A DNA stretch of 64,000 bases from CAYUYV01 sp964474635 (GTDB taxonomy: Bacteria > Pseudomonadota > Alphaproteobacteria > JAJFIK01), in contig CAYYTT010000006.1 of assembly GCA_964474635.1 (NCBI GenBank), positions 1-64,000 of the forward strand, written 5' to 3'. The notes under the pieces were generated by a model that saw nothing but the letters and a program-made list of their open reading frames with translations, ran no database searches and was not told the origin of the DNA. Made by a program: the position numbers and the translations under genes. Below, piece by piece: positions 16,962 to 25,237 of the stretch (the stretch's first letter is position 1; the number at the start of each line of letters is the position of its first letter).

Positions 16962-19244
16962 ATGGGTCGTACCAATACAGAAACGCGCGATCTTGGCCTC
17001 ATAGGCCACTGTTCTCGCCGTGTCGCGGGACGTATCGGCATGATGCTGCGCGCGCCGAACCGACATTTGATTGTCGCCTTTACCGTTATCGCCGGCTTGC
17101 TGTACACGCAACACGGGGCATGGGCCCAAGGCGCGGGCCGGAACGGCCTGCCTAACATGGGCCTGACCTATGACATCTCCGTGTCAGTTGACATGGAGAC
17201 GCGGAGATTTTCCGGACAGGAGCGCATCACCTGGCGCAATCCGGGATCGCGGCCCGTCGACCGGATCCCGATGCACCTTTACCTCAATGCCTTCGCTAAC
17301 GGCGCCTCCACATGGCTGACCGAGCAACGCGGCGGGCGCGGCCTGCGTTTTCTGGACGATCGCCTGCCGGAGGACAGTTGGGGCTTCAACGAGCCGCGCA
17401 AAATAACCCGTGTCTCGGGCGATACGGTCCGCGACCTGACCTGGAGCGCGGTCCAACCCGATGACGGTAATGAGGCCGACCGCACCCTGATCGAGATCGC
17501 CCTGCGCCGCCCCGTGGCCCCGGGCGAAACCCTGACCCTGGACGTGACCTTCGAGGGTCGCCTGCCCGAGCCGATTGCACGAACCGGCTGCATTCCGGAC
17601 ATGTGCTTTTTCGCCCAGTGGTTTCCGAAACTCGGCGCCTTTGAGACCGCCAACCTGCGCGGCGGCGCGGTCGACGGCTTCGCGGCGCGTCAGTTCCACA
17701 GCTCCACGGAATTCTACGCCAACTTTGCCGACTACACGGTCACCATCAATGCGCCCACGGACTTTACCATTGGCGCCACGGGCGCGCGCACCGAGGAACG
17801 CGGTGAAGACGGCCGCCAGATCGTCACCTATCGTCAGAACGCCGTGACGGACTTTGCCTTCACCGTGGGCCGGTTCGATGAATACACCTCCACCTTCGAT
17901 CCCAATGGCGAGGGCCCGACCGTCGCGGTCCGCTATCTGGCCTATGCGGATCGCGGCTTCGCGCTTGAGCGCGCCATCACGGCGGTCCACGGCTCCTTGC
18001 GGGTCCTCAACGAAAAGCTCGGGGCCTACCCGTACGAGACGCTGACGGTGGTCTATCCGCCCATCCAGGGCGCGGCCGTGGGCGGCATGGAGTATCCAAC
18101 ACTGTTCACGGGCATTGCTGTCGATCCGGTTTTTTTCAACCCGCCCCTCGACCAGCTCGGCCTTCTGGAAACCGTCGATATCCACGAATTCGGCCACCAG
18201 TATTTCCAACATCTTCTGGCCACGAACGAACAGCTCGAAGCCTTCATGGACGAGGGTTTCAACAGCTACTGGGAAGGCGTGATCAAGACCGAACTTTTCG
18301 GCAAGGAACGCTCCGGGGGTGCCATTTTCGGACGGCCCATCGACGATCTGCTTTCGGAACGCTCTAGCGATACCTTCCCGCGCCTGCGCGAGGCGCTGGC
18401 CAAAAGCCCTTCAAACCTGTTTTACAGCGGGACCAGCGGAACACAGATCTATTCCCGCCCATCCGTCACGCTGCGCACGGCGGCGGGCCTTTTCGGCGAG
18501 GAGCGGCTGCATTCGGTCTTCCGCACCTATTTCCAGCGCTGGCGCTTCAAACATCCCAGCTATGAGGATTTCATGGCCGTCGTCTCCCAGGTGGGCGGTG
18601 CGGACATGGAGGCCTTCCTGCGCGAGGGGTTCTCGGCCCGGCGGCATCCGGACTTTCGGGTGCGCACCGCAAGCTCCCGGCCCTACGCCGCGCCGGTCGG
18701 CCGCTATGAACGGCCCGGGGACGAGCCCCTGGTGCTGACCCAGGACAACGCGCAGGACCACAAATCTCTCCTGATCACCGACCGGGCCCGCGAAACCGAC
18801 GGCCTTGTCTGGGCCCAGATCACCGATCCGGGCTATGTCAGGGCCTCTGGCACCCAGGACGGCGCGGTGAGTTGGCAAAGTTTCGCGCCGACGCTCGGGT
18901 CGGTCGACGTCAAAACCGGCGATGCCGATTTCTTCGAGACCATCGTGCGTGTGTCCGGGCCCGGCTGGGATCACCTGCCCATCGACGTCGTTTTCGAGTT
19001 CGAGGACGGGGTCACCATCCAGGAGGTGTGGGACGGACGCGCGGCGTGGCGGCAATACCGATTCTTGCGAGGCGCCAAATTGAAGGCGGTTCGTCTTGAT
19101 CCGGACAATAAGATCGCGCTCGACTACGACATCAAGAACAACAGCCGGCTGCTCGATCCGGACCCCGATCTGGCCCGCGACATGACGGCGTGGGCGGGCG
19201 CGTTGTTCCAGACCTTTTTGAGCGGCCTTTGGGGGGCATTGTGA
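16962..19244 (+). CDS. Exported M1 family metallopeptidase
   Basis: A zinc aminopeptidase-like protein of 760 residues. The zinc motif is HEFGH (408-412) with the third ligand Glu431 exactly 19 residues later (FMDEGFNSYWEG), and GGMEYPTLF upstream is the GxMEN-like substrate motif in variant form. A hydrophobic segment ending GAWAQ is a likely signal peptide, so it acts in the periplasm or outside. Two starts are possible: ATG 16962 (AGGGGG 5 nt upstream, giving a 26-residue leader before the signal) and ATG 17040 (a normal signal peptide, weaker site). The stop shares a base with the next start. Confidence 0.9.
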   Translation: MGRTNTETRDLGLIGHCSRRVAGRIGMMLRAPNRHLIVAFTVIAGLLYTQHGAWAQGAGRNGLPNMGLTYDISVSVDMETRRFSGQERITWRNPGSRPVDRIPMHLYLNAFANGASTWLTEQRGGRGLRFLDDRLPEDSWGFNEPRKITRVSGDTVRDLTWSAVQPDDGNEADRTLIEIALRRPVAPGETLTLDVTFEGRLPEPIARTGCIPDMCFFAQWFPKLGAFETANLRGGAVDGFAARQFHSSTEFYANFADYTVTINAPTDFTIGATGARTEERGEDGRQIVTYRQNAVTDFAFTVGRFDEYTSTFDPNGEGPTVAVRYLAYADRGFALERAITAVHGSLRVLNEKLGAYPYETLTVVYPPIQGAAVGGMEYPTLFTGIAVDPVFFNPPLDQLGLLETVDIHEFGHQYFQHLLATNEQLEAFMDEGFNSYWEGVIKTELFGKERSGGAIFGRPIDDLLSERSSDTFPRLREALAKSPSNLFYSGTSGTQIYSRPSVTLRTAAGLFGEERLHSVFRTYFQRWRFKHPSYEDFMAVVSQVGGADMEAFLREGFSARRHPDFRVRTASSRPYAAPVGRYERPGDEPLVLTQDNAQDHKSLLITDRARETDGLVWAQITDPGYVRASGTQDGAVSWQSFAPTLGSVDVKTGDADFFETIVRVSGPGWDHLPIDVVFEFEDGVTIQEVWDGRAAWRQYRFLRGAKLKAVRLDPDNKIALDYDIKNNSRLLDPDPDLARDMTAWAGALFQTFLSGLWGAL

Positions 19245-20245
19245 TGGCGAACGAAGGGGCAATCACCAAACCGATCCGGCAGGGCATGGGCCTCGTGCGG
19301 GGCTCCCTGACGCTGCTCCTCATGCGGATCGCCGGCAGTCTGCTGCTCGTGGCGCCAGCCATGCTGGCCGCAAAGGGCGCGGCCGATGAGGCGGCCCAGT
19401 CCGCGTTCTTTTCCGAGGCGGCCCTGCCCATGCCGGCCAACCATTTCTTCTCGTTGCTCGGCCAGGTGCTGGGCGCGGCGGCGCCGGCCGCCATTGCCCT
19501 CATTCTTACCATCGGGCTGGCCTATAAATTCCTGCTCGATGGCGGGGCCATGCGCTGGTTTGCCCTGGAGGCGCAAAACGATCCCCGGGGCGCCGGCTTC
19601 CTGGGGCCGTGGCGCGTGATCTTCGGCGAAGGGTGGCAGTGGTTCTGGGCCATGCTGCGCATCGCCATCGTGCCCGGCCTGCTGCTTGTCCTGGCTCTCG
19701 GGACGATCGCCTTTTTGGTCAGCCCGGCCGAAAACCCCCTCAAAATTCCTGAAGGGCGCACCGCGTTCGACTTTTACGTGGTGATCCCCGGGATCGGCGC
19801 GGCCGCGGTCCTTGCCCTGTCCTGGCTGACGGGGGCTCTTGCGCTTCAGATGCGGGCCGTCAGCGTGGTGAACGAGCGCAAGAACACGTTCTACGCCCTG
19901 TGGCGCGGTCTGGGGATCCTGGCGCGCAGACCGTTCCAGGGCACGCTGATTTATCTGGTGATCTCGGCGATCCTGGCCCTGCTGAGCATGGCCCTTGTGG
20001 TGGCCTGGCGGGTGACGGATCCCCGCGAGGGCATCCTCATGGCGCTCATCGGGGCCTGGCTGTTCACGGTGCTGATCCAGGCCTATGTCTGGCACTGGAT
20101 GGCACGGTCCGCTGTCTTGCTCTCGCTGTTGCGGGATCGCGGGACGCCGGCACCGGCTGCGGCGGCCCCTGCTGCGCCCCAGGACGCGTGGGAGGAAGAC
20201 GCGGACACAGATGTGGACGGCGGCGCACAATCCGCGCCCGATTGA
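19244..20245 (+). CDS. Multi-pass membrane protein, unknown function
   Basis: A 333-residue protein with about six hydrophobic helices, including LTLLLMRIAGSLLLVAPAML, AAAPAAIALILTIGLAYKF, VLALSWLTGALALQM and LIYLVISAILALLSMALVV, and an acidic, Ala/Pro-rich cytosolic tail. I do not recognise a family with certainty. Its ATG overlaps the stop of the M1 peptidase (TGATG), so the two are translated together and the protein may assist or anchor that peptidase. The gene converges with the minus-strand gene ending 12 bp downstream. Confidence 0.8.
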   Translation: MANEGAITKPIRQGMGLVRGSLTLLLMRIAGSLLLVAPAMLAAKGAADEAAQSAFFSEAALPMPANHFFSLLGQVLGAAAPAAIALILTIGLAYKFLLDGGAMRWFALEAQNDPRGAGFLGPWRVIFGEGWQWFWAMLRIAIVPGLLLVLALGTIAFLVSPAENPLKIPEGRTAFDFYVVIPGIGAAAVLALSWLTGALALQMRAVSVVNERKNTFYALWRGLGILARRPFQGTLIYLVISAILALLSMALVVAWRVTDPREGILMALIGAWLFTVLIQAYVWHWMARSAVLLSLLRDRGTPAPAAAAPAAPQDAWEEDADTDVDGGAQSAPD

Positions 20246-20257
20246 CCGGATCGCGAT

Positions 20258-21298
20258 CTATAGCAGACCGAGGAGGGACTGGATGTCGTCCGGCCAATCC
20301 TCGGTCCGCGGACCATGGCGCACCATGAGCGCATAGGCGAGCGGCTCCAGATCAACGCCAAGTGTGCCAGAATGGGCGTGCCGCCCCCCTTCCAGTCTGT
20401 AACCGAAGGCCCGGGCATATCGATCAAGGTGCAAGGTCAGCCCCATGACGGGGATCGGACCCGATTTCGCTGAAGGTCCGGCCGCGCACACGGCGTAATG
20501 GAGACCGAAGCCCTTCTGGAAGGCGCCGCGCAGGGTCCAGGCACCGGCGCCCTCGCCCGAGCGCAGGACCCGGGCCTCCATATCCAGATGCTCGATCAGG
20601 GCCACCATATCGTCGAGCCATTCTTCCCGGGCCGCTTCGACAAAGCCCGAGGTGCCGACGGCGAGGAGTTCGCGGCGCGTGCACACCCGCGCACCCGCAA
20701 TGCCCGCAGGCCGGCCGGCCACGCGTCGCACGACCTTCCCCCCCGCATGGAACAGCGTATTGGCGACAATCCCTTGCGCGCCCAGGGCAAAGTGACAGCC
20801 CGAGGATGGCCCCGGCGCAGGCTCCAGCAACGCCGGCAGGTCATCGGGCCCGAGGGGGGGCAGATCATGCTCGGCCGCGCCATAATGGGCCCCAAGGGCG
20901 CGCAAGACCCGGTCGAAGCCCCGGATGACGGCCAGGAAGGGCCCTGTACAGCGAAACACCCCTGGCGCGAAGGCCTGGATGTCGCCGCGCGCGGCCAAAT
21001 CCGCATCCGGATCGCCCCAATTGGGGCCGCTGGCCCGGTGACGATGGATGAGACCGGCATCGATGGCCCGCGTGGAATGCTTGAGCCGCCCCGCGAGGGC
21101 CGACACGCTCGACGGATCGGCGCGCGCGCGCTGGGTCAGGTGGCGCGGTGGCTTGGGCTGCGGCCGGTGTTGTCCGCGCAGCAAATAGGCCAGTTCATGG
21201 TGATCGAAGGTCGCCTCGTCGAGGTCGTCCACGCGCAAGATGTTCTGCTCTCCTGACGCATCGGGCGAGGCGGATCTTGCTGAGGCGGGCACGGGCAT
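20258..21298 (-). CDS. Divergent class II aminoacyl-tRNA-synthetase-like protein (amino acid:carrier-protein ligase homologue)
   Basis: The 346-residue product aligns by eye, from memory, with amino acid--[acyl-carrier-protein] ligases (atypical SerRS-like enzymes). Matching blocks are CTGPFLAVIRGFDRVLRALG, CTRRELLAVGTSGFVEAARE, HLDRYARAFGYRL, HAHSGTLGVDLEPLAYALM and the terminal EDWPDDIQSLL. Glu210 sits where those enzymes have their zinc-ligand Glu, but the C-terminal zinc Cys is Thr312, the motif 3 Arg (LER) is Pro319 (LEP), and the N-terminal Cys (SFCGN) reads HFALG. Adenylation may therefore be lost or altered. The ATG at 21298 follows GGGGG. No carrier protein gene is adjacent. Family call is inference; the residue changes are seen. 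Confidence 0.6.
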   Translation of the reverse strand: MPVPASARSASPDASGEQNILRVDDLDEATFDHHELAYLLRGQHRPQPKPPRHLTQRARADPSSVSALAGRLKHSTRAIDAGLIHRHRASGPNWGDPDADLAARGDIQAFAPGVFRCTGPFLAVIRGFDRVLRALGAHYGAAEHDLPPLGPDDLPALLEPAPGPSSGCHFALGAQGIVANTLFHAGGKVVRRVAGRPAGIAGARVCTRRELLAVGTSGFVEAAREEWLDDMVALIEHLDMEARVLRSGEGAGAWTLRGAFQKGFGLHYAVCAAGPSAKSGPIPVMGLTLHLDRYARAFGYRLEGGRHAHSGTLGVDLEPLAYALMVRHGPRTEDWPDDIQSLLGLL

Positions 21299-21396
21299 GG
21301 CGATCCCCCAAATATCCAAACACGCGGGCACACGGAACGGGCCCTCAACGGGCTGCCGGACTGTGGAACGGTGGCGGGTGGCCCCTTAATCGCGCG

Positions 21397-22263
21397 TTAA
21401 GCGGCGGGCGCCGCGCGCAAGCGTCGACCAAGGGCCTCAAAGTGGCACTGGAGCGCGGCCTCGGTCAGGGGCGCGATCTGCGGGAAGGCGGCATGGGTGG
21501 GCCCCATGTCGAGGACGAAACGATCCTCGAGTCCCCGGTCCTGGACAAGCAATTTGCCGCCCCCGAAGCCCGCCATGACCCATTCGGCAATCCGGCCCAC
21601 AGGAACGGCGAGGCCCGAGCCTGCATTGAAGACACCGCCCTCGCCCCTGCGCAGCGCAGCGGCCAGGAGGGCAGCCGCCCGGTCCAGGGGAATAAAGTCG
21701 CGCGGCTGCGCCGGGTCCATGTCATACAGGATCGTGCCCTCCCGTTTCAGACGGGTCAGGAGCATGGCAAGAAAAGTGCGCCGTCCCGGCTCGGGATACT
21801 CAAAGCCCGCCACATTCGAAAGTCGCAGCACGGTGAGCCGTTCGCCCAGAAGATCCCCAAGACGCCTTTCGGTCTCGCGCTTGTTGCGCCCATAGGTGTC
21901 CTGGCCGAGCGCCGGCCCCTCCACGCGGGCCGGCTCGGTGTTGCCGGCCCCATAAACCTTGCGCGTGCTGAGCATGATAAAGCGAGCCGCCCCGTCCGTG
22001 GTTTGGGCGAGGCGCAGATCAAAATCGAGTTCCGGGTCATAGGGCTCGCGCTTCAAACGCGGATCGAAGGCGCAGGACACCACGACGTCGAAACCGCCTG
22101 TGGCCGCGACCTCAAGGGCCCGCCCATGGGGTACGGCCATGACCGTGAAGCCGGGTTCGTCCGCCCAGTGCATGCACAAGGACCGGGCGATGAAGCTGGA
22201 GGCTCCAGCCAGAAGGATCCGGTGCGCCGTAGACGGATGGATCTTTGTCACGACGCCGGCCAT
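21397..22263 (-). CDS. NAD-dependent epimerase/dehydratase (extended SDR)
   Basis: A 288-residue Rossmann enzyme. The dinucleotide loop is GASSFIARSL, a variant of GxxGxxG, the active-site Ser/Thr lies in MLSTRKVYG, and YGRNK is the catalytic YxxxK. The family acts on nucleotide-sugars or similar substrates in the cytosol. Its ATG lies 1 nt after the stop of the upstream membrane-protein gene, so they are cotranslated. The gene downstream starts after 98 bp. Substrate is not visible. Confidence 0.87.
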   Translation of the reverse strand: MAGVVTKIHPSTAHRILLAGASSFIARSLCMHWADEPGFTVMAVPHGRALEVAATGGFDVVVSCAFDPRLKREPYDPELDFDLRLAQTTDGAARFIMLSTRKVYGAGNTEPARVEGPALGQDTYGRNKRETERRLGDLLGERLTVLRLSNVAGFEYPEPGRRTFLAMLLTRLKREGTILYDMDPAQPRDFIPLDRAAALLAAALRRGEGGVFNAGSGLAVPVGRIAEWVMAGFGGGKLLVQDRGLEDRFVLDMGPTHAAFPQIAPLTEAALQCHFEALGRRLRAAPAA

Positions 22264-22264
22264 G

Positions 22265-22858
22265 TCAGTCCGCGAAATAAAGGTAATTGAGGAGTATGAG
22301 CAGGAAGAACACAGCCAGAATGCCGAGCAACTCCATGCGGACGAACCGGGACTGGATCTGCCAGTCGCCCGTGTTGTCTCCCGGATTGTTCATGAGGCAA
22401 TCCCAATAGAAATATCCAAGCCACACCAGGGACAGCGCCAGCCCAAGGACATCCGGCATCACCAGGGCGATCAGGACCACGGGACAGAAGATCAGCACCA
22501 AGCCGGCCAAAAGGCCTTCACGCCACAAGGACCAATAGCGCCTCTCGCTTCCCGCATTGCTTGCCGGTGAAGCCCGCGCCACGGCGAAGGTCAAGGTCAG
22601 GGCCAGGATGATGACGCTCATTTCCTCCGGGCTCACGGAAAACCAATAGATTTCAAGCCAGCCGAAAAAGACATCACGCACAAGGGTGACAAAGCGCTCG
22701 AACGCCTCGAACCAGGTCTTCAGCTTGCCGTACAGCTCCACCGGAGACAGGGTTTCGGCAAGATCGAGCAGGGACAGGCCGCCCAGCACATAACCGATCA
22801 GCGACAAGACATTAGGCCCGTGCGGTGGCGGCGGCGTATGGTTCGCGTCACCCTTCAT
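22265..22858 (-). CDS. Membrane protein of unknown function
   Basis: A 197-residue protein with about five hydrophobic segments, for example VLSLIGYVLGGLSLLDLA, MSVIILALTLTFAVARA, GLLAGLVLIFCPVVLIALVM, LALSLVWLGYFYW and LLGILAVFFLLILLNYLYF at the extreme C-terminus. I recognise no family. The ATG at 22858 follows a GGGGGGAG. It sits 57 bp downstream of the kynureninase-like gene and is coupled to the SDR gene. Confidence 0.75.
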   Translation of the reverse strand: MKGDANHTPPPPHGPNVLSLIGYVLGGLSLLDLAETLSPVELYGKLKTWFEAFERFVTLVRDVFFGWLEIYWFSVSPEEMSVIILALTLTFAVARASPASNAGSERRYWSLWREGLLAGLVLIFCPVVLIALVMPDVLGLALSLVWLGYFYWDCLMNNPGDNTGDWQIQSRFVRMELLGILAVFFLLILLNYLYFAD

Positions 22859-22915
22859 CTTCTCCCCCCGCCCCAAGCGCACCGGCTCTCCCCGCTCAAG
22901 CCAACACCCAATTCT

Positions 22916-24085
22916 TCACACAATGGCTTTCAGATGGTCGATCAGGCGGGCCACATCCTCCGCCTCGTGATAAAGGCCAAAGCCCAGGCGCAGCCTGTCA
23001 TTGCGATAATCCGTGATGACGTTGCGCGCACCGAGGGCGCCGAACAGGGTCTCGGCCTCAGGCGTCTCGAAGGTCACAAAGCGGCCGCAGCGCCCCGTGT
23101 CCGGCTCCACCAGGAGACCGGAGCGGCGCAGCGCCCCTATGCCCTCGCCGAGCTGCGCCAGGAAAGCGGTCTGGAGCGTTTGAACATGGGCGCTGATCCC
23201 GCCGGTCGTCAGGCCCTCACGCTCCAGCCAGTCCATGACCGCACGCAGACGATAAAGGCCTGACGGGTCATAGGTTGCACCATCGAAACGGGCCGCATCC
23301 TCCGCATAGGGCACACGGCCGCCTTGCGTGCCGCTGAGGGCCGAGAAGGCCGCATACCAGCCGGTCATCCGGGGCCGCGCACCATAGCCGGGCGGCGCAT
23401 GGAGGAAGCAGACCCCCTCACCCGCCATGGCGTATTTGTAACCGCCGGAGAGGTAAAAGGCCCGCGCTTGGAGGGATGAGAAATCAACCGGCCGGGCCAT
23501 GAAACTGTGATAGCCGTCGATCACCAGATAGGTGCTGGCATCTGGAATGGCTCCGGCAATCTCGCCAAGCTCCGCATCCGTCAGGCTGTAGCCGGAGTTG
23601 AAAAAGACATGGCTCAGATAGACAAGGTCGAACCGCTGCTCGCGTGCCAAGGCCTCGATGATCCGATCCTTGACGGTCTCGAAGGGCTGTGCCGGCACGC
23701 GGGTCACCTCCAGGAGGCCATCCTCTTCCAGGCGAGCACATTGGCGGGCGAAACTGTGGAACTCGGCATCCGTGGTCAGAACGCGTAAGGGCGGCGGACC
23801 GTCCAGGCAGGACAGGATCGCGCACACCAGACCATGTGTATTGGGCGCAAAGGTCACCGTGGCCGGATCGGAAAGGCCGATTTCCCGCGCGACGTGACGG
23901 GCCACCGCCGGTTTGACCGTCCCCAGAATATGCTCCCATTTGCGGTCGAGCAGGCGCGCCGAATCCTGCCAATAGGCTCCGTGGGCTGCAAAACTGACAT
24001 CCGGCCAGGGATGGTGACTGTGGGCGGCGACATGGAACGGCGCATCGGGCCGCCCGAGGGCCATGGAAAAGGCATCCCGCATCAT
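22916..24085 (-). CDS. Class V aminotransferase-fold PLP enzyme, candidate kynureninase
   Basis: A 389-residue fold-type I PLP enzyme. The cofactor Lys is Lys217 (YLSGGYKYAMAGEG), and Asp190 in VIDGYHSFMA should bind the pyridine nitrogen. It overlaps the tryptophan 2,3-dioxygenase gene by ATGA. The kynurenine pathway needs kynurenine hydrolysis after TDO, so this is the natural candidate for kynureninase, although the N-terminus (HVAAHSHHPWPDV) differs from classical KynU. A formamidase was not found nearby. Alternative: another lyase or desulfurase of the class V family. Confidence 0.75.
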   Translation of the reverse strand: MMRDAFSMALGRPDAPFHVAAHSHHPWPDVSFAAHGAYWQDSARLLDRKWEHILGTVKPAVARHVAREIGLSDPATVTFAPNTHGLVCAILSCLDGPPPLRVLTTDAEFHSFARQCARLEEDGLLEVTRVPAQPFETVKDRIIEALAREQRFDLVYLSHVFFNSGYSLTDAELGEIAGAIPDASTYLVIDGYHSFMARPVDFSSLQARAFYLSGGYKYAMAGEGVCFLHAPPGYGARPRMTGWYAAFSALSGTQGGRVPYAEDAARFDGATYDPSGLYRLRAVMDWLEREGLTTGGISAHVQTLQTAFLAQLGEGIGALRRSGLLVEPDTGRCGRFVTFETPEAETLFGALGARNVITDYRNDRLRLGFGLYHEAEDVARLIDHLKAIV

Positions 24086-25188
24086 GACCGGCTCCGCGTG
24101 CGGTAGGCATAATGCATGTCGCCGCGCAGCGCCTCCGGCAGGTCGGGGCGCCGGGACCGGGGAATGAGGAAGGTGGCAATTGCGAAGAGATCGGCGAAGA
24201 TCCGATGGTCCTGGGCGGTGCGCCGCAGATACTCCTGCCCCGAGGACCCGCCTGTGCCGGTCCGGTGCCCGATCATCCGCGCTGCCATCATGGCGTGCCG
24301 GTAGCGCCAGGTCGCCATGGCCTCGTCAATATCCATTAAGGTGGAGAGCACCTTGAAGGGCACCTGCAGGATCGGTTCATCCCGGTACAGATTGATGAAA
24401 AGGGCAGCCTGGAGCGCCTTGCGCGACAGGCGCCAGCCGTCACCCGTGTCGTCCGGCGCGCCGGCGTCGTCCTCAGGGCCGGCATCGTCCTCCGGAGCGG
24501 CGATGGCGCTCAAGGCCGCGCGGGACCGGGCGATGGAGGCCATCTGACGGTCCCGTTCCTCCTCAGTCAGCGTATCATTGGCGCTGACGGCGTCGCGTTC
24601 CTCCGACAGCATGGCATCGAGCGCGCTCCCATAAGCGCGATGGAAGGCGTAGTCCCGATCGGCAAGGAAGGGGGTGCGCGACAGCCACCGGTCGATCAGG
24701 ACCCGCAGCGACGGCCGTGCCTCGTCCTCGGCCAGGGTCTCCCGCTCCTGCGCCGTCAGATCGGTGTCGAACCCGCCGGCCTTGAAGGTCAAACGCTCCT
24801 CGCGCGTCAGACCAAGCCGGACCTCGATGCGCCGGAATTGCCCGCTCTGAAAACCCGACGCCGGCACAAGCAGGTGGCGAAACTCAAGGAAATCCATGGG
24901 CGTCATGGTCTCCAGCACATCCACCTGCTGGATCAGCAGATCGAGAATGCTCCGCACCCGGTCAAGGGCATGGTGAGCACGCGCCAGATGGGCTTCATCC
25001 ATCACGGGATCGGCGAAGACGGCTTCCACAAGGGACAATTCGTGGAGGATCTGCTTGAACCACAGTTCGTAGGTCTGGTGGACGATGATGAACAGCATCT
25101 CGTCATGGGCGCCCTGCCCGCCGCGCCCGCTCGCCGGCTCCTGGAGCGAAGTCAGGGCTGGCACTTTCAGATAATCGGCATAGTTCAT
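24082..25188 (-). CDS. kynA: Tryptophan 2,3-dioxygenase
   Basis: TDO opens the indole ring of L-tryptophan to N-formylkynurenine using heme and O2. The 368-residue product carries the family blocks MNYADYLKVPALTSLQ, HDEMLFIIVHQTYELWFKQI (active-site His37), MTPMDFLEFRHLLVPASGF and WRYRHAMMAARMIG (proximal heme His298) followed by GTGGSSG. An acidic insert of about 20 residues (around 228-248), made partly of an 18-bp tandem repeat, is extra relative to the family and probably a surface loop. It is coupled to the kynureninase-like gene. Confidence 0.95.
   Translation of the reverse strand: MNYADYLKVPALTSLQEPASGRGGQGAHDEMLFIIVHQTYELWFKQILHELSLVEAVFADPVMDEAHLARAHHALDRVRSILDLLIQQVDVLETMTPMDFLEFRHLLVPASGFQSGQFRRIEVRLGLTREERLTFKAGGFDTDLTAQERETLAEDEARPSLRVLIDRWLSRTPFLADRDYAFHRAYGSALDAMLSEERDAVSANDTLTEEERDRQMASIARSRAALSAIAAPEDDAGPEDDAGAPDDTGDGWRLSRKALQAALFINLYRDEPILQVPFKVLSTLMDIDEAMATWRYRHAMMAARMIGHRTGTGGSSGQEYLRRTAQDHRIFADLFAIATFLIPRSRRPDLPEALRGDMHYAYRTRSRS
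24460..24495. repeat. 18-bp tandem repeat, 2 copies, in kynA
   Basis: Two adjacent 18-bp units of the form GCCGGC(G/A)TCGTCCTC(A/C)GG encode an acidic, Ala/Pro/Gly-rich loop (PEDDAG, twice) on the minus strand. A partial third unit precedes. The period is a multiple of three and keeps the frame. Confidence 0.7.
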
Positions 25189-25237
25189 GGGCGGCTCCTG
25201 TCCTGGGCGCTCTGGATCGTTCCCACCCCCCGTGCGT

